64,000 nt of DNA from Rhodamnia argentea (lineage: Eukaryota > Streptophyta > Magnoliopsida > Myrtales > Myrtaceae), in assembly GCF_020921035.1 (NCBI RefSeq), contig NC_063155.1, positions 7,301,001 through 7,365,000 on the forward strand, in the 5' to 3' direction. Shown piece by piece: positions 48,389 through 60,748 of the stretch (positions within the stretch are counted from its first letter, which is position 1; each line of letters begins with the position of its first letter). Below the pieces are notes generated by a model that was not told the origin of the DNA, made no database searches, and saw only the letters and a program-made list of their open reading frames with translations. Made by a program: the position numbers and the translations under genes.

Positions 48389-49711
48389 GGTTTCTCAACT
48401 GACACGTGGATCCGAACATCGAACCGTCGCACCATCAAGAAAGCGCAGCCCGCGCCGCTCTCGAGAGGCCCACGAGACCATTGGGCAGTTGGAGGGGTTC
48501 CTATTTTCTACACGCGAGGTGTGGGCCCGGCCCAGTAAATAGTATGATATTGCAAAGCATTTGTGCTTGCTTTGTTGTCGACATCGACAGCTTGTTTGGC
48601 CAAAACTAGGATAAAGAGGGGGGTGAGAGGAGAAAATATTCTCTCTCTCGCCCTCAAGCTGCCCCCATCAACTCTCCTTTGTCAAAGAAAAGAAGACATG
48701 GACGTCGCGTCGTGTTTGCTTCTTAAAGCCGACCGGATACAGAGCGGTAGGCGAGCCACCGCCAGTGATCTAAAGATTCCAGCTTTCGAGTTTACGTAAT
48801 CGTTGCGCGTTACTTGCCGCCATCCACCGAGCCACCGCCGGTGACTCTCTGCCTCCCCTCCCCTCCCCGTCAACGAAGAAGGAGCCAAAGCCTAGTGGTC
48901 GAGGTCGAAAATTGTCCCAACGGTGAAAGTTGGTGTCTTTTTATGTGACGCCCGAAAGTTTGAGTCAAAGTTATCTCTCAAATGAAAATTTTGTGTCTTT
49001 CTATGCAACATTTGAAAGTTAAAGTCGAGGTCAAAATGGTCCCAAACAAAGATTGGTGGCCTTTTCTTCGTTGCGCAGCAGCCTTTGATTTTGCTATCAA
49101 TGAAAACCCTTGCCACTCAATTTCGGAAGGCGGTATAAAGATGAGCTGCAATGAATAAGACCGGAACGTGATGTATGGTTTGTCATATAATCGTGGCTAT
49201 ATAGATGCTTCCCAATGATTTACACAGCAGCAAGAGGCCGAGCGACAGGACCATTGGTGGCAACAAATTTTTGCGCTTCAACGAAGCCAACTGCGTTGAC
49301 AATCCGATAACCGTGCCTAACAGGACTTTCCGGGTGATAAGAGCTTGTCGATCGACAAAACTTCATGTACTAAAATGGAAAATTTGAGGGGAATCGTTGA
49401 ACACAAGCGACGGATAGAGGGACTAAAGTGAATGCTTCGCCGTCGACGATACATTGTAACAGAAAGTTATGCAGCTCGATATTGCAGGCAGCGGGTTCGA
49501 AAAGAATTACAAATGCTTACCTTGTTTCGATTACAGGCTACACAAACATTATCAAAGTCCTGATCATCAGAGAGGAAAGTGTGGCCTTCCTCTTTTTATG
49601 TCATCAACAGCGCCGAAAAATACGTACTTATTGTCTTGCGAATGACAAACTACAAAGTACACATGCACAAAATCACCAGCTTGATTCAGACTCCAGGTTT
49701 ATGCAGCAAGT
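48389..49711. other. Intergenic, 3' flank of the SEP-like gene
   Basis: Short frames around 48.4-48.9 kb have no family motif. Two short copies of 'aaagtt..gtcgaggtc' occur near 48900 and 49020. No gene recognised. Confidence 0.45.
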
Positions 49712-52700
49712 TCAAACCATCCATCCCGGAATGAATCCGGCGCCGTTTTGGCTTGAAACCATAGCATTCATCTCGTCCAGACATGCCGGATTGTATCTGA
49801 AGAGTAAGAACATAAACAAGAAAAAAGAAAAGAAAGTCCCATCGGTCATTCGTGGCGTCACGATGCTATAAGATGTCTGTACATGTAGTCTTTAGTGAGT
49901 AAGTGGAATGAGGATGCGAGTAGTCACCCAATTTGCAGCGACAGGTTGCTGTCCATTGGGTGGAAGAACCCTTCCGGTTGAGGAGGAAAGAGGCTACATG
50001 GAATGCCGCCACCGCTGCCGCCGGGACCTGCTACTTCCCAGGCAAGTTGAAAGGGAATTTGCGGACCCGCTTCTTCCAGCTAATTGTGAAGTACAGAATT
50101 TTTCAAATTCAATCAATAAGTGTTTTTGAAGCAGTGGTATCACGATGATGAATCGAATTCGATTATTGTATTTTCCCACTAATCCACCATGCTTACTGCA
50201 TCCATTAGTCTGCTTGTCATCAAGATTTCTAAACTACAGTGAGGTTTATGCCATAAGCTCAGGTTTAGGAAGCGGATACAATGGGAATTACACAATCAAA
50301 AAGCTATAAATTTTCCAGGAAAAGCAACTTCTACGAGTCTTATGCTATCTACCAATGCTCTAAGCTTGGCAACCAAATGAATGGCAATGGAATAGTTCTA
50401 CTAAAGATTTCATGATTCAAAGAGAATGTGAGCATTACAGGGACAGCATACTAAGCTATCTTGTCACATCACGAAGTAAGTTTGTGTGATTGGCCCCAAA
50501 ATGCGACTTGCGAGTACCACAAGAGTCTTCCGTTGGTAATTTTCTTCGAAGGACGGCACGGCAACTCTAGGGAGAGTATGCGTGCGTGCACATGTGAGAG
50601 GAAAATGCCGCACAAGAAACAAGATTTAGGGTGCTAAAATAGCAATAATTTGCGACAGAAGCTATAGTCTGAATGTTCAATCGAGTCCTTCCTAGTTTCA
50701 TATTCCACCATTTAATTGCAGGAAACCATTTTTCATTGCAATGATGGGTAGCTTCGCATTTGCAGACTCTGAGGACAATGTGTTAATCTCAGTTCCAGGA
50801 ACTAATAATAATGCGAGCTCTGTGAGGACAGTGTATCAAGTTATTCTGTTTATGTCTGTGTGTCGATATGTAACTCCATGCCGGTTAAATAGTTGAAACA
50901 TTCAACAGCACTCAGTATAAATCGTGAGTTTGTAATTAATACATGGCCAAAATGCACAGCAGGAAAGATTCAAGACAAAAAAATACTGCAACATGAATAG
51001 GAGGCGAGAAGTGTGATTAGGTGCCATACCTTCCTCTTAAGGACTTTGTTGGTCTCTAGTAGCATGTGCTCCTAAGTAGACAGACAGCATCCATCATTGA
51101 GCAAGGAGAAGAACAAAAGAAAGGGAGTGAAACCTACTTCCAATCTAAAATGCCCGATAATAAATTAATTCGTACCCTGTTCTGGAGATTGGCGAGTTGA
51201 TCGAGCATGAACTGGGTCTGCAAGATTAATCAAGAGCAATCTAATCATCCAAGCGATAGCAGGTTACATTACAAAAATATGCTCATGACTCATGGGAGCT
51301 TCCTTTCTGATTACCATCTCTCTTTTCACAAGTTACCTTTGTCGACCGGATGTGCTTCAATGAACTCTCCAGCTGAAGCTCCAGATGCTCAAGCTCTTTA
51401 CTGTCTAGTGAACCCAAATCTTCCCCAAGCAGGTTCCTGTGACTCACTCATATCCAACCTCCAGTTAGTAATCCATGGAACTTTGATCACAGTAATTAAT
51501 GCATAATTTTTTGAGAATGTTGTAGGAGAGGCGGACGTATAAATTTAGATTAAAAGGGCAAGAAGAAAATTTCTGTGAATCTTGTTATCGGCCTTATGAT
51601 AGCTCGAAATTATTTAAACAAAACACAAAGTGACATGTATTTTTGCGAACATGCAAGATCAATTTGACACTTGTGGAAATTTTATTATCAGATTCACAAT
51701 AGTAAATGCTGTACTTACTTTGTCCTGGGATTTTCATGTACTTAATCTCAAAAAATTGCCAATCGTGCCATGAACGTACCAACTCAAACTGCAGATAGAG
51801 AGGGATTCAAACCTTTGAGATCGCTGGAGGACCTCAACTCTTGCTTTTAGCCCTAAGTATTCCTGGTAGCTGCTCTGCTTGGCAATATAACTAGGATTAA
51901 AGCTCCATATACTAAACAAGTTAGCACAACAACCTGATAAACACTGGCCCTAGTAAGTAAATAAGCACCTTACTAGGGATAAATCCTGCTCTAATCTTTT
52001 TGTAGTGGTCAGGTGGTATGCTCTAAGCCAGGTTTCGCGCACCAAACTATGTTCACTTCGTTATTTTCGTCACTTTCATAAGCGAATCATATAGAAATGG
52101 ATTTATTGAAACAAGATCTCTCTCTCTCTCTCTCTCTCTCTCCCTCTCCCTCACACACAAATACACATACACATGCGGGCGGGAACGTGCCCAAAGAACG
52201 AAGAAAGAAAAGACCAAAGGTACCTGTGTCTCATCGATTGAGCGGCTTGTGTTGAGTTGTGCACCATAGCTGCACTTTTGGTACCTTTCAAGTGTTTTCA
52301 TCATGCTAGGGCAAGAAGGCGAGTGGTATCAGGAAATTAACACAAGATTGAGCAAAAGAGCACTAGGTTATTACAAGAGATGGAGAATATGGGAGATGAC
52401 ACAAAAACCATGTTATGCTTCAAAAGATGCCCGGTTCAAATCCAGGAGTACATAGAAAGGCACATGCGTGTATCGAAACCGATACTTAGTAAATTACACG
52501 CCCGTACTTCTCATTGCCCCCGAAGAGAAACAAGATTACGCATACTTTTAGCGATCCTTATTGATGATGATGATGATGAGGTTGGGCCTACCTTTATTAT
52601 CAAATGCCAATGCGAATAGAAAGGATGTATGATAATTATAAGACAATCAATCACGTCTAGTCCTCTTAATCAATCAATGCGAAAATTAAGGTCAACTCTA

Positions 52701-54698
52701 TTTAGTATGTTGTCAAATGATGGCTAAATAACTCGAGTTGAACGACACATGCTAAACATCTTGAGGTATAGCGTTCGAAGATCCAAAAGAGCTATTATTG
52801 GGACGGGAGGGATAGATAATGTAATCTAATGGCGGGGTGAAGAATGATCTATCTAATGAATCTCTATTGCTTGCCCTATGTGAATAGCAATAGATCCTCA
52901 TTCTATAGAAGTTAATTGTCATTAGCGGCCTTTAAGGATGGCTTGTTTTATTTTTCCATTTGGTGGATATATAAGTTACATAATGTGTGTTTTTCTCTAA
53001 TGGCTTAAATTTTTAGAACAAAAGATTCAATATTGCTTCTGTAACACACCGTCAAAGAATAAGTTTTCCACAATTCTTTCTCCCCCGACTATCTAGTTTG
53101 CATTCTTAATTAAGAAATAATATGAAATTAGTTTCTCTAACAGATTTAGTTTTTAGAATAGATGGTTGCACATTCAGTTCCAACACTTGCATAATATGTT
53201 CATATTACATGTCTCCGATCCATTCTGTTAATCGATTTTCCCTTACTCCAATAAACCTCGTTAGTGAATTCGAAGCATCAAGTTGCATTTGGTAACAACC
53301 AAAGAAAAGGCAAACATTTAACCTCAACAGGGTCAATCAAAAATCAAGAAAAGGGTGTGAATCTCGATTGCAACCCACGCGATCATGCCTCGAGAATATA
53401 TGGTCGTGCCTCGAGAATATATGGTCAAAAAAGCCTTAAATCAGGATGTGTCGTGTAAAAATCTGAACCCGTTCCATTAATTAGTCTATAATGTTTTAGT
53501 ACATTACAAAATGTAGGGAAACAAAGAAATATCCAGGACTCCAATAAACACTGTTCCAAACAAATAAACATGCAGGACGCTAATACACACTGTTCCATCT
53601 GGGTCGAACAACGTTATACATAACAGAGTAACCAGAAAACAAGGAAACCCCATGCACGCTGAAGTTTCAAAAGCAGGTCCAGGCCAATGCATTTGATAAA
53701 TGGCAACAGCTTGAAGAAACACAGTAGTTCGAGAATGAATTTGCAGACAGCTTGAGTTGACTTTTTCCCCCTTGTTTTAGCTTGTAAATTGTAATCAAGC
53801 CGCAAATTTTCACTGTGCATGCTTCTAGGGTTTTCATTGTTCACCAGACAAAAGAAAGAGTAGTCTTTCCTCTGTCGTTGCAGTCATGTCAAATTTAACA
53901 GCACAAGTGAAGTTGTTCAGTGAAGTATTGCAGATATATTTACTGGAGAAACATCTGATCTTGAATTGGGTTTCCATGGCGAATGTCAGCGGAATTGACA
54001 GGGAGAAAATATCATACACCATGCTACTGAAAGAAACCCTTTGAGGGGTTGATCACTAATCCTGGAAACCCTTTCCATGAGCCCAAATGAGATAAAAAAA
54101 AAATTTATAGGAAAAGGAAAGCCACGGACCAAAAAAAAAAGGGGATAAGATCTGAATCTGATCGTTAGTGGACCGAAGAAGAACCATTTTCTGAGAGCTT
54201 TGCCTTGTTTAAATCTCTAGTCTGAGAAGATCAAAGACACCAAGAACCCAAAAAAGAATAACAAAAAGTTTGATGGGTGCTCAGAGTTTCAAAAGACAAG
54301 ATCCAACACCAAGAGATCTAGCAACCCTCCTGATAAATGGGGAAAAACCCACAAGCAGAAAGCTAGAAATAAAAAATAAAATAAAGAAGGAGGTTTTCTT
54401 GATGATGAGGTGTTCATGTTGAAGAGGGTTAGGATTGCAAAAGAGAAAGCGGGTGATCAGATTCAAAGAATTCAAGGAAGAGATCAGAGCTAGAGCAGGA
54501 GACAAAAGAATACCTAGAGCTGCTGCAGAACTCATAGAGCTTGCCACGGCTGGAGAAGATGATGAGAGCGACCTCGGCATCACAGAGGACCGAGAGCTCA
54601 TAAGCCTTCTTGAGGATCCCATTCCTCCTCTTGGCAAAGGTCACTTGCCTGTTGATTTTGTTCTCTATCCTCTTCAGCTCCACCCTCCCCCTTCCCAT
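49712..54698 (-). CDS. SEP-like: MIKC MADS-box factor, SEPALLATA clade
   Basis: Eight exons: 54698-54514, 52305-52224, 51874-51813, 51436-51337, 51217-51176, 51071-51030, 50079-49928, 49796-49712. Lengths 185/82/62/100/42/42/152/85 give 249 residues with every phase matching. The MADS domain starts [20 protein letters not shown] and ends KLYEFCSSS. Then follow [69 protein letters not shown] and EHMLLETNK. The C-terminal part has both SEP motifs: [19 protein letters not shown] and [12 protein letters not shown] at the very end (usual form NGFFPGWML/V). SEP proteins bridge other MADS factors in DNA-bound tetramers for floral organ identity, and some drive fruit ripening. The tandem with a FUL/AP1-type gene suggests the SEP1/2/4 rather than the SEP3 lineage. 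Intron 1 is 2.2 kb. A CT tract lies 39-83 bases upstream of the start codon. Confidence 0.95.
52117..52142. repeat. (TC)13 microsatellite in intron 2 of the SEP-like gene
   Basis: Perfect dinucleotide repeat, about 80 bases downstream of the donor of exon 2 in the sense direction. Confidence 0.95.
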
Positions 54699-54730
54699 TT
54701 TTAACACACTCACACACTCTCAATAATAAA

Positions 54731-54736
<6 letters not shown>

Positions 54737-54781
<45 letters not shown>
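54737..54781. repeat. (CT)22 microsatellite in the SEP-like 5' leader
   Basis: Perfect dinucleotide repeat, AG in the sense of the gene, starting 39 bases upstream of the start codon. Confidence 0.95.
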
Positions 54782-54783
<2 letters not shown>

Positions 54784-54942
54784 CAGTCTTGGTTAAGAGA
54801 TGAGAAAACTTTATGAAAGGAGCATGAGAGCAGAGAGTACCCAAAAGGAGATAAGAAAGGATGAGTGCCTTCTGTGGAAGAAATGGAAACCCTGGGAAGG
54901 TTTTGCATTTATAACCATGTTTCTGTGTTTGGGTATGTATGT

Positions 54943-54946
<4 letters not shown>

Positions 54947-54976
<30 letters not shown>
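54947..54976. repeat. (AT)15 microsatellite
   Basis: Perfect AT repeat about 250 bases upstream of the SEP-like start codon. Confidence 0.95.
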
Positions 54977-54981
<5 letters not shown>

Positions 54982-57395
54982 ATATTTATTGGGATTGTGA
55001 TATTATCTTTGCCCTTGCTCACTCCACCACAAACACACCCAAGCTCTGGAAGCCTAGGTTTTCCACTGGTGCAAACACATTTGTTTCTGCATAATTCAAT
55101 TACCTGCATCAATCCCCTTTTCTCTCTCCTCCCTCACCTGTTAATCTACCTAAGATCGGAGGTCTCATTGTATTGATCATCTTAGATCTCTTCTAGTGTG
55201 AACCGCTTATCACGGACTGTTGGATGTGCGAGTGAAATTCGTATGTACTTCTGCTGCTGCTGCATTGTGAAGGTTATACTGTTGTTAAATTCACTTCGAT
55301 GTACATAAAAACTCATGTACCTAAAGATTGAGAACGTGGTTAGAATTAATGAGACAAGGCATTGCGAAATAACGTCCTGAACCGGAGTCACTAGAACCGA
55401 ACCATGCAAATCCCCTTGAAAAAAGCTCGAGTGGATCCGGAAGCGCGAGATAAGTCGAGAAGTGCCATCGGATTCATCGTATTAATGTTCAAATTTTCAT
55501 ATAACAGGTTTGTTGCGCCCAGGAAGATCATGGACTGGAGTGATCAAGATTAGCCTCCATAACAGTTTGGTCTGTGGTTTTTGAAACTCTTTTGAGGGGT
55601 GGGGTGTGGTAAATCAAGACGAAAGAGGTGGGAGAGAGGACTCCATGTATGATCCGGACATCCCAGGTGACCACACTGTCACGTCACGCGTTGTTTTCTC
55701 ACTGCGCGACTGTACACAAAGTGGAACATGGGATTGTCCAAGGTTGCACCATTGTCTCTTTTGGATGAAAGCACCGCCCTTAGGAAAGGAAGTTGGAACT
55801 GACTGTACACGTGTCAACAACCCATTCGACTTCTGCAATTAGAAATTTTGAATCCCCCTGCTTCTTCTTCTTTTGTTTATTTATTTATTTTGATTATATT
55901 TCTGGTCATTTGCTAATATAACTTATCTTTTAAAACCAATTAATGTCACCCTAAACTTCAAGACAAATTTTGCATCACTTTTTAACATTTGAAGTTTTTA
56001 GAATATAAAAAAAACGATGATATCTTTCGATGCATAAAAAAGATGATGCAGTTTACGACAATCTTAATCATGTGCCCTAAAAACGACGTAGTTTTAATCA
56101 CATATGAGCAATGTAAGGATCGTTCTCATTAGTACATATAGGCATGTTTGATTGATTGACTCCACATTCCACGTCTAGCACAATATGGTAGAGTACATAT
56201 CCATTTCAGGTGCGTGATGTAATTAATAATATGATATGATATGAGCGAGATATATCATCACTTGACATGTGACTTGAAACAACATACGTACTCACACGGC
56301 AAGATATGAAATTAAAGCATGTCGTTCTATTAACCCTAATCCGTGCGCAAAAAACACAAAAAGTCCAAAGACTTGTCAATTCACGACACGAATCTCATCT
56401 CATACTTACCGAATACAACCATATGTTCTTGGTTAAATCTATACGTGTGCAGTTTGGTTTTTTTTTTTTTGCCTTTTGCCCAAAAATAAACCATTTGAAT
56501 TTTGTCAACCCTTCAAAATCAAATTATTTTTTAATAGAAAGAGCAATAAAAAACCCCGAACTAAAACCTGAACTTTTTTTTTTTTTTGTGACACAAAAAA
56601 TCTAAAATTTATACATGTGTGATACATTTACCATTCGTCAATGAATACCGTTAAAAATACGCCTATATGGACGCCGAAAAGCAAGCAGTATTGTCATTGC
56701 TCACGTAACTTAAGTGAAATAAAAAAAACGTTGCTTTGGCTGAAAAATCATCCGATCGAACCTTGACAAAGGGTAAATATGTCACATAACTAGAAGTTTT
56801 GGAATTTTTTGTGTCATAAAAAATTACGATAAACGTGTTACACAAATATAAATTTGAAATTAATGTGTCAAAGCGAGTACAGGCTGAATTTTGTTTTAAT
56901 TATTAAAGATGTGTGATAAGTGCCACGAGGTTATATTACTAAGATTCATAGAAGAGACTGAAGGACAAAGGGGGCTCTTTTCTGCTGTGTCTGTCCATGG
57001 GCTTGCATGGCTATCGAAATCCGTCCTTAATTAGACTGATTAATCGGAGCGAGATAGTGAGGAGTCACAGTGGACGCACACGTGTCTCCCTGTGACTGGT
57101 TGGTGGGGGCACTGCTGGTCCAATCTTCGGGTGACGCAGACCAATGGGTGTTGGAAGAAGTGCAGAAAATTACGGCTTCTGGATTCGCCAAGGACACGTG
57201 TCAAGATGGGCTCACGCTGTGATCCAGCGGTAAGAAGAAGCTAAAGTAAAAACTTTCTTTTTCCTTTTTCAATTACAAATGATGGTCAGTAGACTCAGTA
57301 CTCTGAAAGGAGAAATAGATTCTTCCATGAAAAGTGTCTTAGGGTTTTTTTTTTGTGATTTTTAATGTTAACTTATTTTTTATTTGTTATAGACT
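54977..57395. other. Upstream region of the SEP-like gene and intergenic DNA
   Basis: No gene recognised. 56545-56835 is a partial family A element ('aaaaaaccccgaac' left, 'ttttttgtgtcataaa' right). 57060-57210 is less AT-rich and holds two ACACGTGTC G-box sites (near 57077 and 57194), which may be promoter-like. The 78-codon frame at 55606-55842 has no family resemblance. Confidence 0.4.
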
Positions 57396-57404
57396 TTAGG
57401 AAAA

Positions 57405-58055
57405 ATTTTAATTAAGGGTCCAAAATGTCCTTATTTTCACAAATAAGATCATGAAGTGGCATTTGATTCGAATAAAAGTCTAAAGTGTCATTATTATTTT
57501 AAATAAGGGCTTGAAATGGTTATACCTGTTTCAAATAATGGCTTGACCTCACCGGTTGGCCAAATATTCCAATCGACCAAGGGCATTTTTGCCAAAATAC
57601 TTTTTTTAATTCAATTTTTAGTTAAATTAAATTAAAATAAAAAAAAAAAAAAACACAAGCGGGAGGCTACCCTCCCTCCCGTGGTCGCAGTCCACCATCG
57701 GTGGGGTGGCAACGGTTGACGTTGGGGTCACTAGTGCCTTGGCGGGAGCCGAGGACCCTATTAACCAAGGGCGAGGCCGATGTTTACCTTTTTTTTTAAC
57801 TTTGTTTTTAAATTTAGAAAATAGTAAGAGGAATAAACAAAGAAAAAATTAAAATAATTTTAAAATAATATAAATGATGAAAATGCCCCTAACTAATTGG
57901 CAACACACCTTTTTTGAGACCGATATGATCACTTCATGCCCTTATTTGAAATAATATCCACTTCATACTTTTGTATGAAATAATAAGGCACTTTAGGCGT
58001 TTATTTAAAATATGATCCACTTCGCACTCTTATTTGAAAATTTCCCTAGACTTTA
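57405..58055. repeat. Inverted-repeat element, family D, copy 2
   Basis: The left end reads GGAAAAATTTTAATTAAGGG and the right end CTTATTTGAAAATTTCCC, inverted. Repeated 'ataagggcttgaaatgg' and inverse 'ccacttcatacttttgtatg' words lie inside. A GC-rich core (57655-57790) contains 'gggcgaggccgatg' type words. Confidence 0.6.
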
Positions 58056-58157
58056 TGGCACTTGCAATTTGATTCTTATTTAATCCGTTGAAACACTTGA
58101 AGCCTTTGTAAAATTTATGTATTGAAAGATTAAATCTTATGAAGCTTATAATATACT

Positions 58158-59192
58158 TTCTAGGGATAAGTGCATCAAAAGTCCTAAAACTTGTCATGAA
58201 AATGCAATTGAGTCCTAAAATTTTTAAAAAGTGCAATCAAGTCCTAAAACTTATCAAATTAGTGCAAACGACTCCTTCCGTTAACACTGTCAATTTATTT
58301 AACAGAAAATGCTAACGTGACATTTTTAAATTAAATTTTCTATCGTACATGGCATTTGTTTGTTCTTTTCATTTCAAATCTTATATAAATCAAATTAAAA
58401 AAACTAAAAAGAAGAACAAATATTAAATTTAAAATGATAAAACAGAAAAAAAAAAAAAATTTACAGGGCAAGGCTTTGCCTCGTCGATGAGGCCGCCCCT
58501 GGTGCTAATTGCTGGAGGGGCCAACAAAGGTCATCAACCCTGGGCGAGAGTGGTCGGCTCTTGCCAGCTTCGAGCAAGGGCCATCATCACCCAGCTCTAG
58601 GTCTCCTCAACCGAGATATGGGCAAGCCTCGCCCGGCTTAAAGAGGGTCATCGGATCTCCCTCGGTGACGCCTCACTCGTGCATAGCGAATATCGCCGGT
58701 TGTCGGTGAGCCGGCGAGGCCTCCCTAGGGGCATGCAATGGTCGCCAACCCCATGGGAGGGTCGGCATCACCAAGATCTAGGCGAGCCTAACCAAGGCCT
58801 AGCAAGGGCCGGCTACCCACCCAAGGCCGGCGACCTACCTCTACGAACCTTTGATAATGAGCATGAGCGGCGACAACCGCTTCTCATCGGCAACGCCCGG
58901 TTTGCCTTTTTTTTTTCCCCCTTTTTGTTTTAGCTTTTTAAATTTGATATTTTAGTCCTTTTTTAGTTTTTAAATTTGATTTAAATCAGATTTGAAAAAG
59001 AAAATAATTACAAAAAATGCCACGTAGGATAAAAAATTAATTTAATAGACAAATTAACGATATTAACAAAAGGACTCGATTGTACTAATTTGATAAATTT
59101 TAGGACTTAGTTATATTTTTTTGAAAATTTTAGGACTTAATTATACTTTCGCAATAAGTTTTAGGACTTTTAGTGTATTTATCCCTTTTTTT
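58158..59192. repeat. Family E inverted-repeat element with a GC-rich core
   Basis: The left end reads GGGATAAGTGCATCAAAAGT and the right end ACTTTTAGTGTATTTATCCC, a clear terminal inverted repeat; the next segments ('cctaaaacttgtcatgaaaatg') also match inverted. The centre (58470-58890) is GC-rich and repetitive, with 'ggcgaggc / gcctcgcc / ggccggc' words; open frames there (66 and 84 codons) are repeat shadows. At 1.03 kb it is the largest member seen. Confidence 0.7.
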
Positions 59193-60336
59193 ATCAAGTT
59201 GGAATTTTGAATAATCCATAGAAAGAATAAGTGGTAAGTAGCTTTTTTGGCTATCAAATAGGTAATGTTGTTTGGCAAAAGTTACTATCCAACTTTTCCA
59301 TCAAATCTTACGTACTACTTTTGAAACACATTATGAAGAGATAGTGAATGATTTTAAATATCAGAATTAGTATATTTGTAAACACTTGAGGTTGCTCAGT
59401 ATTAATAGAATTTGAACATTGAAAGAGAAAAGGCGTAAATAAGTTAAGAAGTCATACGCCTACATTGGCTATTTGTAGCGCGGCAATTCTTCACCCGATC
59501 ACGAACTAGCTAGAATGAGTTAGTTTTCTTCTTTACTTTTTCCACGCTACAACAACGATTGGATGTCATTATACGAATGTTTTAATCAAGCTAAGAAAAC
59601 TTGAGTGCATGAATTGATGACACATAGGTGTTGTCTAGTCTTAGAATTGGACATGAGACACGACATGACTATAGAATTACCAATTTTATGACGAGCTACG
59701 TGAGTATGCAATGATAATTATTTGTGTGTTTATATAGTTATACCTATGATGATTCCCTCAAAAGTAATTTTAGGCTCAAAATCCACTTCGCCCGTGACAA
59801 TCTTCACTAAATCTATCACTATCGCCATCGTGATCCACTTATCTAATCGTAAAAAGCCAAACGAATTCCGAAACCCCGTTTTATCTTGCAATTTAGTCCT
59901 TTTATATGCCATATAAGGAGGAACTTCAGCTCGGATTCGATCGAATATTCCAAATCCATGCATTTCAAATTCAACCCTAGTTAGTAGATCCATCTTAATT
60001 AGCCCCCATTAGTTAGCTACCTTAAATTTAATGATGTGGTTTCAGATTCTCCTAATGGAGCTGGCACCCATCTGTTGGAGGAATAGACATCCCTGAAACG
60101 ACATCTGTGATAGCTACTGGTCCGTGTGTACGCGTGGATGGATCAAGGTCATTGTCATGGCCATGTTCAGCTATTCCATTTGTATGGACACGAAAAGATT
60201 ATACCAAAAGAGGATGAATTGTTCTTTTTTCGTACCCTTTTAATATTTGGAAATCTGGGTATCTGTTAATATTCCTGAAAATTGTTTTTTTTTTTTTTGA
60301 GAAAGTGTTTCTGGACCTTAGGACATGTTTTTCGGG
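59193..60336. other. Intergenic, no gene recognised
   Basis: AT-rich. A minus-strand frame at 59730-59993 (87 codons) and frames at 60.83-61.04 and 61.0-61.29 kb share a TMAI...I segment and might be scraps of one old gene, but I recognise no family. Confidence 0.35.
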
Positions 60337-60748
60337 GCTAAAGTACATTAGAAGTGCCAAAACTTGTGTACAACGTTCATTTTAGTGCCAAAATTTTAAA
60401 AACGATCACTTAAGTGCCAACTTCTTCTAAAAACGATCACTTCAGTGTCAACTCCAATTTGAGCTGACGTGACTTGTCAAAAATCCGACATGTGTTATTT
60501 TTTATTAATATTTGAGCTAACGTGTCTCGGTAGAGTTGACAATGAAGTGATCGTTTTTTTTTAAATTGACATTTAAATAATCGTTTTTAAAAAAAAATTG
60601 GCACTTAAGTGATCATTTTGAAAGTTTTGGCACCAAAGTGGTCGTTTTTAAAAAAAATTAATACTTAAGTGATCGTTTTAAAAGTTTTGGTAATAAAGTG
60701 AGCGCCGTATATAAATTTTGACACTTATAATGTACTTAAGCCCATTTT
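60337..60748. repeat. Inverted-repeat element related to the Mutator-like element
   Basis: The left end reads GGGCTAAAGTACATTAGAAGT and the right end TATAATGTACTTAAGCCC, inverted. Inside, 'gtgccaaaacttgtgtacaacg' and its inverse repeat. The word pattern parallels the element at 35.30 kb ('agaagtgccataacttttgtacggcg'), so the two are diverged relatives. Confidence 0.6.

Noticed and set aside
54435-54704. Plus-strand ORF over the SEP-like first exon
   Set aside because: Antisense shadow of the conserved MADS domain.
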